DNA of 64,000 nucleotides from Mobilibacterium timonense (GTDB lineage Bacteria; Bacillota; Clostridia; Peptostreptococcales; Anaerovoracaceae): contig NZ_FUHN01000008.1 of NCBI RefSeq assembly GCF_900155555.1, positions 186,001 through 250,000 of the forward strand, given 5' to 3'. Shown one piece after another: positions 8,302-16,253 of this stretch. Made by a program: the position numbers and the translations under genes. Each line of letters starts with the position of its first letter. The first letter of the stretch is position 1. The notes beneath the pieces are model-generated. The model ran no database searches. It saw only the letters and a list, made by a program, of their open reading frames with translations, and had not been told where the DNA came from.

Positions 8302-8370
8302 TGCAAACACTCCTTCCTGTTTTTATCGTCCCCTCATCATTCTCTGTTTTCTGAATTGTACTCCTGCTGA

Positions 8371-8415
8371 AAAAATAATGCCAGCCAGCCACCGCGGCCG
8401 GGGGCTGACAGGCAT
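8371..8415 (-). terminator. Terminator after the 2-hydroxyacid dehydrogenase gene
   Basis: On the minus strand ATGCC...AGCC pairs with GGCT...GGCAT (8378-8415) and is followed by ATTATTTTTTC. It begins about 28 bp past the dehydrogenase stop. Confidence 0.75.
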
Positions 8416-8443
8416 TTTCGTCTCTGTTGCTCTGCGGCACCCG

Positions 8444-9499
8444 CTAGTACCCGCGGGTGAGGTCCATGAGGTTTTCCAGCCTCTCGCCGTTCACGTAGTG
8501 CTGCAGGTTCCTGCAGAAAAGGTCGACTATCAGCTGCCTCGTGGTCTTCAGTGTCATGTTCCCGGCAACGTGCGGGGTGATCACGCAGTTTTTTGCGGTC
8601 CAGAGAGGATCGCCCTGAGGTAGCGGTTCCTTTTCCATCACGTCCACGGCAGCTCCGGCGATGATCCCGGAGTTCAGCGCCTCCACCAGGTCCTTCTGTA
8701 CCACCGACAGGCCGCGGCCGACGTTAACAAGAATGGCCGACTTTTTCATGAGTCTGAACATGTCCATGTCCATCATCCCCACGGTCTCCTTAGTGCCTGG
8801 CAGGCTCATCACCACCGCATCCGCCTCCGGGAGGACACCGGCCAGCTCCGTGAAGCTGTGCATCTCGTCATAAACTCCCGGATAGCGCACCCTGCCGGTG
8901 CGGCTGACGCCGATGATGCGGGCGGCACCAAGGGCCCTGGCCTTTTTTGCAAACGTCGTCCCGATGTCTCCGGCGCCCAGCACCACGAAACTGGACCCCA
9001 TAATGGAGCCAAGCTCGAGCCGCGGCCCCCATGTCTGTTCGCGGTGGCACTCGATGTATTCGGGCTCACGCCTCCACAGCATCAGCAGCGCCATGATGAT
9101 GTGCTCGCTGATGGTAGGGCCGTAGACGCCCGAGGAGTTTGTGAGGAAAATGCCCTCGTGGGGCAGGATGGATGTGCCGTCTTCCCGGGGATAGTACACG
9201 TCCATACCCGCGTAGGTGTCGGCGGCCCACTTCAGGTTTTCGCTGCACTTCTCCACGTGGCGGCCCCTCGATGTCAGTATCACTTCGGACTCCCTCAGCC
9301 ACTGCAGCTGCGCCCTCTCACCGGCGTCCGCCTGTTCTTCGGTCTTCTTTTCCAGGAGATGCCTGTCGATGAACTTCACGCTGAAGCCGAGTTCTGCCGC
9401 TCTTCTGCTCAAGTCGTCGCGGAGCTCCTGCTCCAGGTGGCTCACGGAAACGGATATTTTTCTGGTTCCGCCGGCGGTGTTTTCCTTCTGAATGCTCAT
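8444..9499 (-). CDS. D-isomer-specific 2-hydroxyacid dehydrogenase family protein
   Basis: A 351-residue NAD(P)-dependent dehydrogenase. The Rossmann motif is VVLGAGDIGTTFAKKARALGA; the three catalytic residues are visible in order as Arg in LVNVGRG, Glu in DVMEKEPLP and His in ITPHVAG. The N-terminal 110 residues form the usual substrate domain (TNSSGVYGPTISEHIIMALL). It reduces a 2-oxo acid or oxidises a D-2-hydroxy acid in the cytosol; substrate not predictable. It probably shares a transcript with the 30-residue membrane peptide gene upstream, whose promoter and palindrome lie at 9788-9854. Confidence 0.87.
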   Translation of the reverse strand: MSIQKENTAGGTRKISVSVSHLEQELRDDLSRRAAELGFSVKFIDRHLLEKKTEEQADAGERAQLQWLRESEVILTSRGRHVEKCSENLKWAADTYAGMDVYYPREDGTSILPHEGIFLTNSSGVYGPTISEHIIMALLMLWRREPEYIECHREQTWGPRLELGSIMGSSFVVLGAGDIGTTFAKKARALGAARIIGVSRTGRVRYPGVYDEMHSFTELAGVLPEADAVVMSLPGTKETVGMMDMDMFRLMKKSAILVNVGRGLSVVQKDLVEALNSGIIAGAAVDVMEKEPLPQGDPLWTAKNCVITPHVAGNMTLKTTRQLIVDLFCRNLQHYVNGERLENLMDLTRGY

Positions 9500-9616
9500 A
9501 TTGTTCCCTCCTCCTCTTCAATGACGGGAGCAGTCAAAAAAAACGAAAAGCACGGCTGACGCCGCACTCCCCGTCGTTGTCACTATAAAGTTCCGGCCCG
9601 CGCCGCTGCAGGCGTA

Positions 9617-9709
9617 TCAGCCGAGAACCGCTGTTGGCATGAGAAACATTATAACGAAATAGATCAGTACCAGTACGACGATCATCTTCATCGCTCTTGT
9701 CTTTCTCAT
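9617..9709 (-). CDS. 30-residue hydrophobic membrane peptide
   Basis: A short frame too small for routine gene calling: a basic start (MRKTRAMK) followed by about 20 strongly hydrophobic residues (IVVLVLIYFVIMFLMP) and a stop at 9617. GGGAGG sits 7 nt before its ATG, and a near-consensus promoter lies 80 bp upstream, so it is well placed to be made. A longer overlapping frame (9534-9716) begins at GTG inside the same ribosome site and encodes low-complexity polar protein, so the peptide is preferred. It would be a single-span inner-membrane micropeptide. I do not recognise a family. The next gene downstream is the 2-hydroxyacid dehydrogenase, 118 bp away. Confidence 0.6.
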   Translation of the reverse strand: MRKTRAMKMIVVLVLIYFVIMFLMPTAVLG

Positions 9710-9787
9710 TTCGCACCTCCCTGCGTTTCCCCTTCGCAAAGGGGTAAATGTCTCAATGCCCGAAAGGAGATCACTTCCTTCACCTGC

Positions 9788-9854
9788 ATTATAGTCTCAG
9801 GGATATATTTGGTCAATACCCCAAATTTTTTATTTGTTTTTAGGGTGTATTGAC
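9788..9854 (-). promoter_or_regulatory. Promoter with overlapping inverted-repeat operator
   Basis: Minus-strand TTGACC (9811-9816), 17 bp, TATAAT (9788-9793). The -35 lies inside GTCAATACCCC (9812-9822), which is matched in inverse orientation by GGGTGTATTGAC (9843-9854), 20 bp away across an A/T-rich loop. That layout suggests a dimeric regulator at the -35. A further small hairpin CCCCTT-CGCA-AAGGGG lies in the leader (9728-9743). Confidence 0.6.
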
Positions 9855-9878
9855 AATTTAATTATATTTTTTATGTTG

Positions 9879-10523
9879 TCACTTTCTCATCCTGCGCAGA
9901 GTATGCTGGAGGATGAGAAGCGGCGTGGCGATGGAGATGCCCGCGGCCACTTCTGCTGCGGTCTTCACCACCTTGTCCTCAGGATCCTGTGGTGAGTTTC
10001 CTGATCCGCCTGACGGCGGCAGGTTCGCCACCATCCCGGCCCTTCCCCCTTCCTCGCTTCTCTCGGACTCAAGGCGATCCATCATCTCATTGTAGAAATT
10101 CACCGCACTGCGGATCTCCTTGAAGGACGGGTGTCTCTTGCCGCCTGTCTTTCCAGGCATCGAAACACTGCCCCTGCAGCTGTAGACTCCCGCGACGCCG
10201 GCGCCCTTTTTCTTAGCCTCCTGCATGAGAGGTTTTACGTAGGACGACCTGCCGGAACCGCTGGTACATACGAAAAAGACCTTTTTCCCCCTCGGAAGAT
10301 CCCGCTCAAGTATCTTCATGACGGACCGGTCCGGGCTCCCGTAGTATATCCCGGAGGCGAAGCCGATGACGTCGTAACCTCTGAGATCAACGTGCTCCAC
10401 GGATCTGGCGTTGTAAAGGTCTATATCATTTCCCGCGGCGATGGCGTCTACGAGTATACGGGTGTTACCCTTGAACTTAGAGGCGTAGACGATGGCCGTC
10501 TTCATTCTCTCATTCTCTTCCAT
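9879..10523 (-). CDS. Flavodoxin-domain protein
   Basis: A 214-residue protein. The N-terminal MKTAIVYASKFKGNTRILVDAIA is a flavodoxin phosphate-binding loop, GYDVIGFASGIYYGSPD and VCTSGSGRSSYVKPL the other FMN contacts. The region after about residue 140 is a charged, Gly/Pro-rich linker ending in a hydrophobic stretch (AAGISIATPLLILQHTLRRM) that could be a C-terminal membrane anchor. It should serve as a low-potential electron carrier or flavin-dependent menaquinone/protoporphyrinogen-type reductase; role uncertain. Start at 10523 chosen for AGGAGGAG 4 nt upstream; a longer in-frame start at 10601 has no such site. Confidence 0.75.
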   Translation of the reverse strand: MEENERMKTAIVYASKFKGNTRILVDAIAAGNDIDLYNARSVEHVDLRGYDVIGFASGIYYGSPDRSVMKILERDLPRGKKVFFVCTSGSGRSSYVKPLMQEAKKKGAGVAGVYSCRGSVSMPGKTGGKRHPSFKEIRSAVNFYNEMMDRLESERSEEGGRAGMVANLPPSGGSGNSPQDPEDKVVKTAAEVAAGISIATPLLILQHTLRRMRK

Positions 10524-10674
10524 AACTCCTCCTGCCGGGGATCCCGTATGTATCTCATATCGTGAGAAAGGCCCCGGACGATACAGCCTTAGGGATACCA
10601 CAGGAGAGAGTATGTGTCAAGGATATGGACCGCGAACGAGCCGGCATGGCGATGCCCCCCTTCCCCATTTGCTA

Positions 10675-10749
10675 CTTTACAATATTGCCGCCTGTCGCAA
10701 AATTGTAAAGTACTGCTTTACGATTTTATTGATTTCTGAAAAATCGTAA
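10675..10749. repeat. Two consecutive inverted repeats before a gene remnant
   Basis: CTTTACAAT (10675-10683) is inverted as ATTGTAAAG (10702-10710); directly after it TTTACGATTTT (10717-10727) is inverted as AAAATCGTAA (10740-10749). Both contain TTTACxAT cores. They sit just before the DUF4143 remnant and look like the surviving promoter region of that gene. Confidence 0.55.
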
Positions 10750-10771
10750 TGTTTCTCTGAACAGCATCCGG

Positions 10772-11095
10772 GTGTCCGGAAACCGGTATGATGTTACGCA
10801 CAACCTGGAAAACATCGTCCTGAACGAATTGATCTACCTGGGATACGAAGTGACTGTGTTCGACAACAGAGGGAGGGCGATCGACTTCAGAGCGACAAAA
10901 GGCGACAAGCTGTACCTGATCCAGGTCGCCTACAGCGTTGCAGAAGAAAAAGCCTATGACAGGGAGTTCTCCGCATTTGCGGGGATCGATAACACGGCGA
11001 AAAAGATCATCATCACAAACGATGATATCGATTACTCGACCAGCACAGTATACCATTACAAGCTCAGGGATTTTCTTCTGATGGATGAGCTGTAA
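10772..11095 (+). pseudogene. C-terminal remnant of an AAA/DUF4143 ATPase gene
   Basis: 107 residues from a GTG. The segment THNLENIVLNELIYLGYEV and the following RAIDFRATKGDKLYLIQVAYS match the C-terminal nuclease-like (D...ExK/Q) part of AAA_14/DUF4143 ATPases, which normally run to about 400 residues. The whole ATPase half is missing. The match can be followed upstream in frame to about 10745, right up to the palindromes, so an internal deletion seems to have joined the old promoter region to the gene's 3' end. In place of the ExK of intact relatives this copy has IQV. It is probably not functional. Confidence 0.65.
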
Positions 11096-11124
11096 AGACC
11101 TGCAGCACGACAGTACCTCCAGTC

Positions 11125-12612
11125 CTACCGCCTCTTCAGCACGCTCACGCACTCGATCTCCGTCGTCCAAGGGAACATGTCGAAGGGCGTCGTCTCCACG
11201 AGATCGTAGCCCAGCTCCCTGAGCCTCGCCACGTCTCTGGCCATGGTCCCCGGATCGCAGGAAACATAGACGATGCGATCAGCCCCGGTGGATGCGGCGG
11301 AAGCCAGCAGGTCGGGATCGCATCCCTTCCTCGGCGGATCCAGTATCACGATGGAACCCGACGCGTCCTTCCAAGGGATGCCGAAGGTGTCCTTGATGGC
11401 CTGGGAGAGAGCATCGGCGGAGCTATCAGAGTCATCAGCCCCACCAGACCCGGCGGCCTCGTCGAGTTCCCTCATGAGTCCCGGCATTACCTCCTCTGCT
11501 TTTCCACGATAATACCGCGCGTTCACGATCCCGTTGATCACCGCGTTCCGGTTTGCGTCCACCACGGCGGACTTCACGGTTTCGATGCCAACTATATATC
11601 TGCACCTGTCCGCCAATGGCAGGCCCATGGTGCCGATGCCGCAGTAAAGATCGAAGAGTATCTCATTTCCATCCGGCCGGGCATAGTCATACACCCGGGT
11701 GCACAGGTTTTTCATCTGCAGAGGGTTCACCTGGTAAAAGGCCAGTGGCGAGATCTCGTATTTCACCGAGCTCTTCATCCCCGGCTCCCGGAACTCCACC
11801 TCGTCCACTATGGTCGGCGACCCGGCGATGGTGATCACCTTGTCGGAAAAGTCATACAGGCTCTTGTTCCTGTTCACGTGTAGCACTACGCTGGCCAGGT
11901 AAAAATCGTCGTCGGCGTCTTCCACGGCCTGGTCCATCGCTTCCACGAGCGCTTCTGCGTGAGGCAGGCGGCTGTCCGCTCCGGTCAGCACCACCATCAT
12001 CTGGCCCGTTCCGAAGGCACACTTCACCGTGACCTCCCTGAGGAATCCCTTTCCGGACCTCCCGTCGTAACACGAGATCGATCTGTTATTTATAAATTTA
12101 CGTATCTCATTGATAACGGCCATCACAGATACCGGCAAAAGCTGGCAGTCCTCTATATCTGCTATGTCGTGACTGCCCCTTTTGTAGAATCCGATATGGC
12201 CAGATTTTACTGCAAAGACACCCTTGTTCCTGTACCTGCCGGTCATGGGCGACGGCACCGTGTCCCTGACGACAGGATCCTGTACGCCGCCGATCCGGCT
12301 GAGCTTGTTCCGGACCTGTGCGGCCTTCAGCTCCAGCTGCTTGTCATAGTCCAGCTCCCGGAATGAGCACCCGCCGCATTCTTCAGAGTACGGACATTCG
12401 GACTGCCGGCGAAACGGAGAAGGCTCCACGACCTCCACGACCTCCGCCGAGGCGAATCTCTTTTTTGCCCGGGTGACCCTGGCGTCGACCACATCTCCCG
12501 GCAGAGCCCCGTTCACAAAAACGGCAAGGCCCTCTGCCCTGCCGAAGCCCTTGCCTTCATCACTGACATCGGTGATCTCGAGACGGATCACCTGTCCCTT
12601 ATTCATCTCCAT
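11125..12612 (-). CDS. rlmD: 23S rRNA (uracil-5-)-methyltransferase, RumA/RlmD family
   Basis: A 495-residue class I RNA methyltransferase. An N-terminal TRAM domain (about 1-60) is followed by the four-cysteine iron-sulfur site CPYSEECGGCSF plus a later Cys, the SAM motif FDLYCGIGTMGLPLA, the NPxx-like VILDPPRKGCDP with the catalytic-region cysteine, and the closing YVSCDPGTMARDVARL with the nucleophilic Cys. It methylates U at C5 in 23S rRNA using SAM. An acidic insert (about 385-410, SGGADDSDSSADA) is unusual. It is the last gene of the whiA operon. The ATG at 12612 is preferred (GAGG 9 nt upstream, inside whiA); other in-frame starts are TTG 12627 and ATG 12606. Confidence 0.9.
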   Translation of the reverse strand: MEMNKGQVIRLEITDVSDEGKGFGRAEGLAVFVNGALPGDVVDARVTRAKKRFASAEVVEVVEPSPFRRQSECPYSEECGGCSFRELDYDKQLELKAAQVRNKLSRIGGVQDPVVRDTVPSPMTGRYRNKGVFAVKSGHIGFYKRGSHDIADIEDCQLLPVSVMAVINEIRKFINNRSISCYDGRSGKGFLREVTVKCAFGTGQMMVVLTGADSRLPHAEALVEAMDQAVEDADDDFYLASVVLHVNRNKSLYDFSDKVITIAGSPTIVDEVEFREPGMKSSVKYEISPLAFYQVNPLQMKNLCTRVYDYARPDGNEILFDLYCGIGTMGLPLADRCRYIVGIETVKSAVVDANRNAVINGIVNARYYRGKAEEVMPGLMRELDEAAGSGGADDSDSSADALSQAIKDTFGIPWKDASGSIVILDPPRKGCDPDLLASAASTGADRIVYVSCDPGTMARDVARLRELGYDLVETTPFDMFPWTTEIECVSVLKRR

Positions 12613-13573
12613 TTTCTTTTCCCTCAAACTCCTGTGCCAGTTCTCTTATCCTCTTGAATCTCTTGTTCACGCCGCCCTTCTGGATTGGCGGGTCCAGCGC
12701 CTCGCCGATCTCAGTGAGGCTGGCCTCCGGCCTCTCCAGCCGCAGCACGGCCACCTGGCGCAGCTGCTCCGGGAGCTCGTCCAGAGACATGTGCTCCTGG
12801 ATCATTCTTATGTTCCTGACCTGCTCTTCTGAGGCGTTCAAAGTCCTGTCCACGTTTGCGTTGTCGCAGTTGGCGATCCTTGCAGCCTCTCCCTTTATGC
12901 CCCGGCCGATCTTGATATTCTCGAACTCCAGCATGGCACCGCTGGCTCCCATGATGCCCATCATGTCGCCGATGTAGTCGGCCTTCTTGATGTACACCAC
13001 CCAGTCGCCGCCCCTTTCGGTGATGCCGGCGCTGAGGTCGGTGAAGGATCCGATGAGCTTCTTGAGATCCAGGGCCACCTGATGGCTGTCCAGTACGAAC
13101 TCCATGTGGTATCCCTTGTGGGGGTCGGAGATGCTGCCGCACCCCAGGAAAAGGCCTCTTATATACGCCCTCTTGCACCCCTTCGTGCGGACGATCGGCT
13201 GGTAGATGCCGTCCGACAGGTAGTCGTTGCCCTCACGGATGAGCATCATGCCCGTCTCCCGGAGGATCTGCTCGCTCTTGTCCTCCGGCCGTATCCTGAG
13301 GGAATACCGGTAGCCCTTTTCGCTGCGGCCCGGCACCTGGGAAAGCCCCACCTCGAGCCCCGGATTGCAATCGAAGTAGTCGCGGATCAGCTTTTTGTAG
13401 TGGCGTGCTACCGCCGGGTTTTCCGTGGCCGCCAGGATGGAGAACTTTCCGCCACCCGCCAGGCGCAGGCTGCCGGACACCCTGAGGAACCCGGAGATCT
13501 CCGCCAGCATGTGATCCTTGTTTTCCACGTTGAGCCGCGACAGCTCCCCCTTGAGTTCCGACGAAAAGGACAC
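12599..13573 (-). CDS. whiA: DNA-binding protein WhiA
   Basis: 324 residues, the family length. MSFSSELKGELSRL is the typical start, followed by the degenerate LAGLIDADG-like half (CKRAYIRGLFLGCGSI; HMEFVLDSHQVALDLKKLI) and a C-terminal helix-turn-helix (QLRQVAVLRLERPEASLTEIGEALDPPIQKGGVNKRFKRI). In Bacillus WhiA affects cell division and chromosome segregation; in Streptomyces it controls sporulation genes. It starts with GTG overlapping the rapZ stop by one base, so translation is coupled. In most Firmicutes yvcK sits between rapZ and whiA; here it is absent. Confidence 0.95.
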   Translation of the reverse strand: MSFSSELKGELSRLNVENKDHMLAEISGFLRVSGSLRLAGGGKFSILAATENPAVARHYKKLIRDYFDCNPGLEVGLSQVPGRSEKGYRYSLRIRPEDKSEQILRETGMMLIREGNDYLSDGIYQPIVRTKGCKRAYIRGLFLGCGSISDPHKGYHMEFVLDSHQVALDLKKLIGSFTDLSAGITERGGDWVVYIKKADYIGDMMGIMGASGAMLEFENIKIGRGIKGEAARIANCDNANVDRTLNASEEQVRNIRMIQEHMSLDELPEQLRQVAVLRLERPEASLTEIGEALDPPIQKGGVNKRFKRIRELAQEFEGKENGDE

Positions 13574-14451
13574 TACTTCCCAGCTCCCTTCTTCACATAG
13601 CCCAGGTCTCTGTGGTTCACGGTGACCCTGTAGCCCTGCTCTTCAAATATCCTCGCCATCTCGTTGGCGACCGCCACCGACCTGTGATGGCCCCCGGTGC
13701 ACCCGAAGGCGATGTTGAGATGATACTTTCCTTCCTTGATGTACCCCGGTATCAGGGTGTTTATCAGCTTGTCGGCCTGACTGATGAAATCCTTCGTGAT
13801 GTCGAATTTCATGACGTAGCTGCTCACCTTCCTGTTGTTCCCGGTGAGTTCCCTCAAACTGTTCACGTAAAACGGGTTCGGGATGAACCTCATGTCGAAG
13901 GTCATGTCCGTCTCAGTCGGGATACCGTATTTGTATCCGAAGCTGGTGATGTTGATGTTGAAGCGGCTGCCGCTCTCGTTGCCCAGGAAGATCCTGTTCA
14001 TCTCCATGTTGAACTCGGCGACCTTCTTCTTGGTGGTGTCGATCACCACGTCGGCCTTTTTCCTGATCGGCTCCAGCTCCTGCCGCTCCTTCTCGATGAC
14101 CTCTCTGGTCGCCTTGCCGCTGGTGAGCGGATGCTGGCGCCTGGTCTCGTTGTACCTGTGGACGATGGAGTCGGTGGATGCCTCTATGAAAAGCACGGTA
14201 GTCTCCACGTTGTCGGCCTTCCGCAGGTTGTCGATGCAGGTCTCCAGGTCCTTGAAAAAGTTCTTTCCCCTCAGGTCCGCGACGAAGGCGGCCTTTTCGA
14301 TGCCGGTGTCTCCCGCGGAGGTGAGTTCCAGAAAATTCGACACCAGCGCCGGCGGCATGTTGTCGATGCAATAGTACCCCTGATCCTCGAACCAGTCTGC
14401 CGCCTTGGTCTTGCCTGCGCCGGACATTCCGGAAATGATCACTACTTTCAT
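13573..14451 (-). CDS. rapZ: RNase adapter / nucleotide-binding protein RapZ (YvcJ)
   Basis: 292 residues. The Walker A GMSGAGKT (8-15) and the C-terminal conserved block NIAFGCTGGHHRSVAVA identify it, along with SFGYKYGIP and RFIPNPFY. It binds ATP/GTP; in E. coli RapZ presents sRNA GlmZ to RNase E, in Bacillus YvcJ affects competence, and the exact role in Clostridia is unknown. Its ATG overlaps the PHP gene stop as ATGA, and GGAGGAGGA is upstream, so it is translationally coupled within the murB-PHP-rapZ-whiA cluster. Confidence 0.95.
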   Translation of the reverse strand: MKVVIISGMSGAGKTKAADWFEDQGYYCIDNMPPALVSNFLELTSAGDTGIEKAAFVADLRGKNFFKDLETCIDNLRKADNVETTVLFIEASTDSIVHRYNETRRQHPLTSGKATREVIEKERQELEPIRKKADVVIDTTKKKVAEFNMEMNRIFLGNESGSRFNINITSFGYKYGIPTETDMTFDMRFIPNPFYVNSLRELTGNNRKVSSYVMKFDITKDFISQADKLINTLIPGYIKEGKYHLNIAFGCTGGHHRSVAVANEMARIFEEQGYRVTVNHRDLGYVKKGAGK

Positions 14452-15236
14452 AGGTCCTCCTCCCGTTCCCTCAGATTCACTATCCTTCCGGGGTCGATCC
14501 CCCCTTCAATGGCCCTTGCCACGCTGGCCGCGTATCTGCCGACGTGCTCGGGCCTGTGGGCGTCGCTGCTAATTACGAAGCTCACGTCGAACTTTCCTGC
14601 CACTTTCAGATCCTCCACTGTCATGTGGGTATGACGGGCGTTTATCTCCATCCAGATCCCCTGTTCCTCGCAGGTCCTGGCGATAACGGCAATATCGAAA
14701 GGGCCCTTGTCGCCCGGATGGGTGAGGATCCAGATCTTGTTGGACTCCAGGGCGTTCACTGTCATCTCGGTGTTGATGGCTCTGAGGTGCTCACGGCTCC
14801 CCGACGGCCTGCCGAATTTCGAGTCGATCATGTTCCTCGGCATGTGGCACCCTGGCAGACCGTAGTGGTAACCGCAGTTCACGAAGTCGAACTGATCGAA
14901 CCACTCAGGCTTCACGTCCAGGCCGTTCGGTTTATTTGCGACTATGTTCGCCTCGACACCCAGCCAGATCTTCACCTCGGGAAAACTCTTCTGCGCTTCC
15001 TCTATGTCCCGTCTCACCTTAGGGATGTCCCTCATGCTTATTCCGTAAAATCGGTGTCCCGGCCCGTGATCGGTGATGGCGATCTCCTTCAGGCCTCTCT
15101 CCGCCGCTACCCTCACGTTGTCCATGACCTGGCCCTTGGCGTGCCTGTACGGCCCCATGTGGGAATAGATGGTGTGGGTGTGGTAGTCGAAGGTGAGGCA
15201 CCACTTTTTCCTTATCGTATCCAGATCCGTGTTCAA
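14448..15236 (-). CDS. PHP-domain phosphoesterase (YcdX-like)
   Basis: 262 residues. FDYHTHTIYSHMG is the HxH metal motif of the PHP fold; ITDHGPGH, GVEANIV, NCGYHYG and the closing SSDAHRPEHVG give the remaining metal ligands of the trinuclear site. Members hydrolyse phosphoesters; the standard bacterial context beside rapZ and murB suggests a housekeeping phosphatase of unknown substrate. It starts with TTG at 15236, chosen because GGAGG lies 7-8 nt before it, and overlaps rapZ by 4 bp. Confidence 0.88.
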   Translation of the reverse strand: MNTDLDTIRKKWCLTFDYHTHTIYSHMGPYRHAKGQVMDNVRVAAERGLKEIAITDHGPGHRFYGISMRDIPKVRRDIEEAQKSFPEVKIWLGVEANIVANKPNGLDVKPEWFDQFDFVNCGYHYGLPGCHMPRNMIDSKFGRPSGSREHLRAINTEMTVNALESNKIWILTHPGDKGPFDIAVIARTCEEQGIWMEINARHTHMTVEDLKVAGKFDVSFVISSDAHRPEHVGRYAASVARAIEGGIDPGRIVNLREREEDL

Positions 15237-15281
15237 TCCGTCCTCCTTTTTTCAGAGAATTACCTGTCCGGTCTGTTCAGG

Positions 15282-16244
15282 TCAGAACCGCTCGTTGAGC
15301 TCCGTCCCGTCCCTTCCTATGATGCGCACCTCGGGCTCCAGACGGATGCCGGAATCCTCCAGCACCTTGTCCCTCACCTTTTCCATGAGCGTCACCACAT
15401 CTCTGCAGGTGGCACCACCGGCGTTTATCACGAAGCCAGAGTGTTTTTCGGATACCTGTGCGCCTCCCACCGAAAAGCCCTTGAGACCGGAGTCCTGGAT
15501 AAGCGCCGCGGCGTATCCTCCCGACGGTCTCTTGAAGGTGCTCCCGGCACTTGGAAACTCCACCGGCTGCTTTGCGTTTCTCTTTCTGTTCAGCTCCGCC
15601 ATGGACGCCTTTATGGCGTCGCGGTCTCCCTTTTCCAGTGCGAAGTCGGCGGACAGGACGATCAGCCCCTCATCCTGCACCGCGCTGTGCCTGTAACCAA
15701 AGTCCATGTGTTCTGCGTCTCTGGTAAAGGTCTCGCTGCCGTCGGCCCTCATGAGTCTAACGGAAAGCACGGTGTCCTTCATCTCTCCGCCGTAGGCTCC
15801 CGCGTTCATGTACACGGCCCCTCCCGTGGAGCCGGGTATACCGCAGGCGAACTCCAGTCCTGTCAGGCTGCTTTCCGCCGCAAAGGCGCTGAGCCTGGAC
15901 AGGCGAACCGCACTTCCGGCCCTGATGACGGTCCTGTTCTCGGGAGCACCGCTCTGATCGGGGAGCTCCAGCTTCATGAAGTCGCCGTCGAGGAGGATCA
16001 CCACTCCGTCGTACCCCTCATCGCTGAAGAGGATGTTCGAGCCGTTTCCCATCAGCATGTGCTGGATTCCCTCGGACGTGAGGAGGCCGAGCAGAGCCGA
16101 AAGCTCCTCTTCTGTCGCCGCCCTCACCAGCAGCTCCGCAGGGCCGCCGATCCGGAATGTGGTGTGTCCGGACAGCGGTTCATTTTCCAGTATCCTCTCC
16201 TCCGGTATGCGGAGGGCCATTATCTTCTGTTTGATGTCTGTCAT
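15282..16244 (-). CDS. murB: UDP-N-acetylenolpyruvoylglucosamine reductase MurB
   Basis: 320 residues. FAD-binding signatures LMGNGSNILFSDEGYDGVV and CGIPGSTGGAVYMNAGAYGGE, the proton-donor serine in FPSAGSTFKRPSGGYAA and the substrate segment GFSVGGAQVSEKHSGFVIN identify a MurB lacking the large type I insertion (type II form). It reduces UDP-GlcNAc-enolpyruvate to UDP-MurNAc with NADPH in peptidoglycan synthesis. The AAAGGAG ribosome site overlaps the stop codon of the AI-2E transporter gene 10 bp upstream, so the genes share a transcript. Confidence 0.95.
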   Translation of the reverse strand: MTDIKQKIMALRIPEERILENEPLSGHTTFRIGGPAELLVRAATEEELSALLGLLTSEGIQHMLMGNGSNILFSDEGYDGVVILLDGDFMKLELPDQSGAPENRTVIRAGSAVRLSRLSAFAAESSLTGLEFACGIPGSTGGAVYMNAGAYGGEMKDTVLSVRLMRADGSETFTRDAEHMDFGYRHSAVQDEGLIVLSADFALEKGDRDAIKASMAELNRKRNAKQPVEFPSAGSTFKRPSGGYAAALIQDSGLKGFSVGGAQVSEKHSGFVINAGGATCRDVVTLMEKVRDKVLEDSGIRLEPEVRIIGRDGTELNERF

Positions 16245-16253
16245 CTCTTTGTA

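Noticed and set aside
9534-9716. 60-codon frame overlapping the micropeptide
   Set aside because: It needs a GTG placed inside the ribosome site and encodes polar low-complexity protein, whereas the 30-codon frame has a correctly spaced site and a membrane helix.
10718-11170. 150-codon leftward frame
   Set aside because: The opposite strand encodes clear DUF4143 C-terminal sequence over the same stretch.
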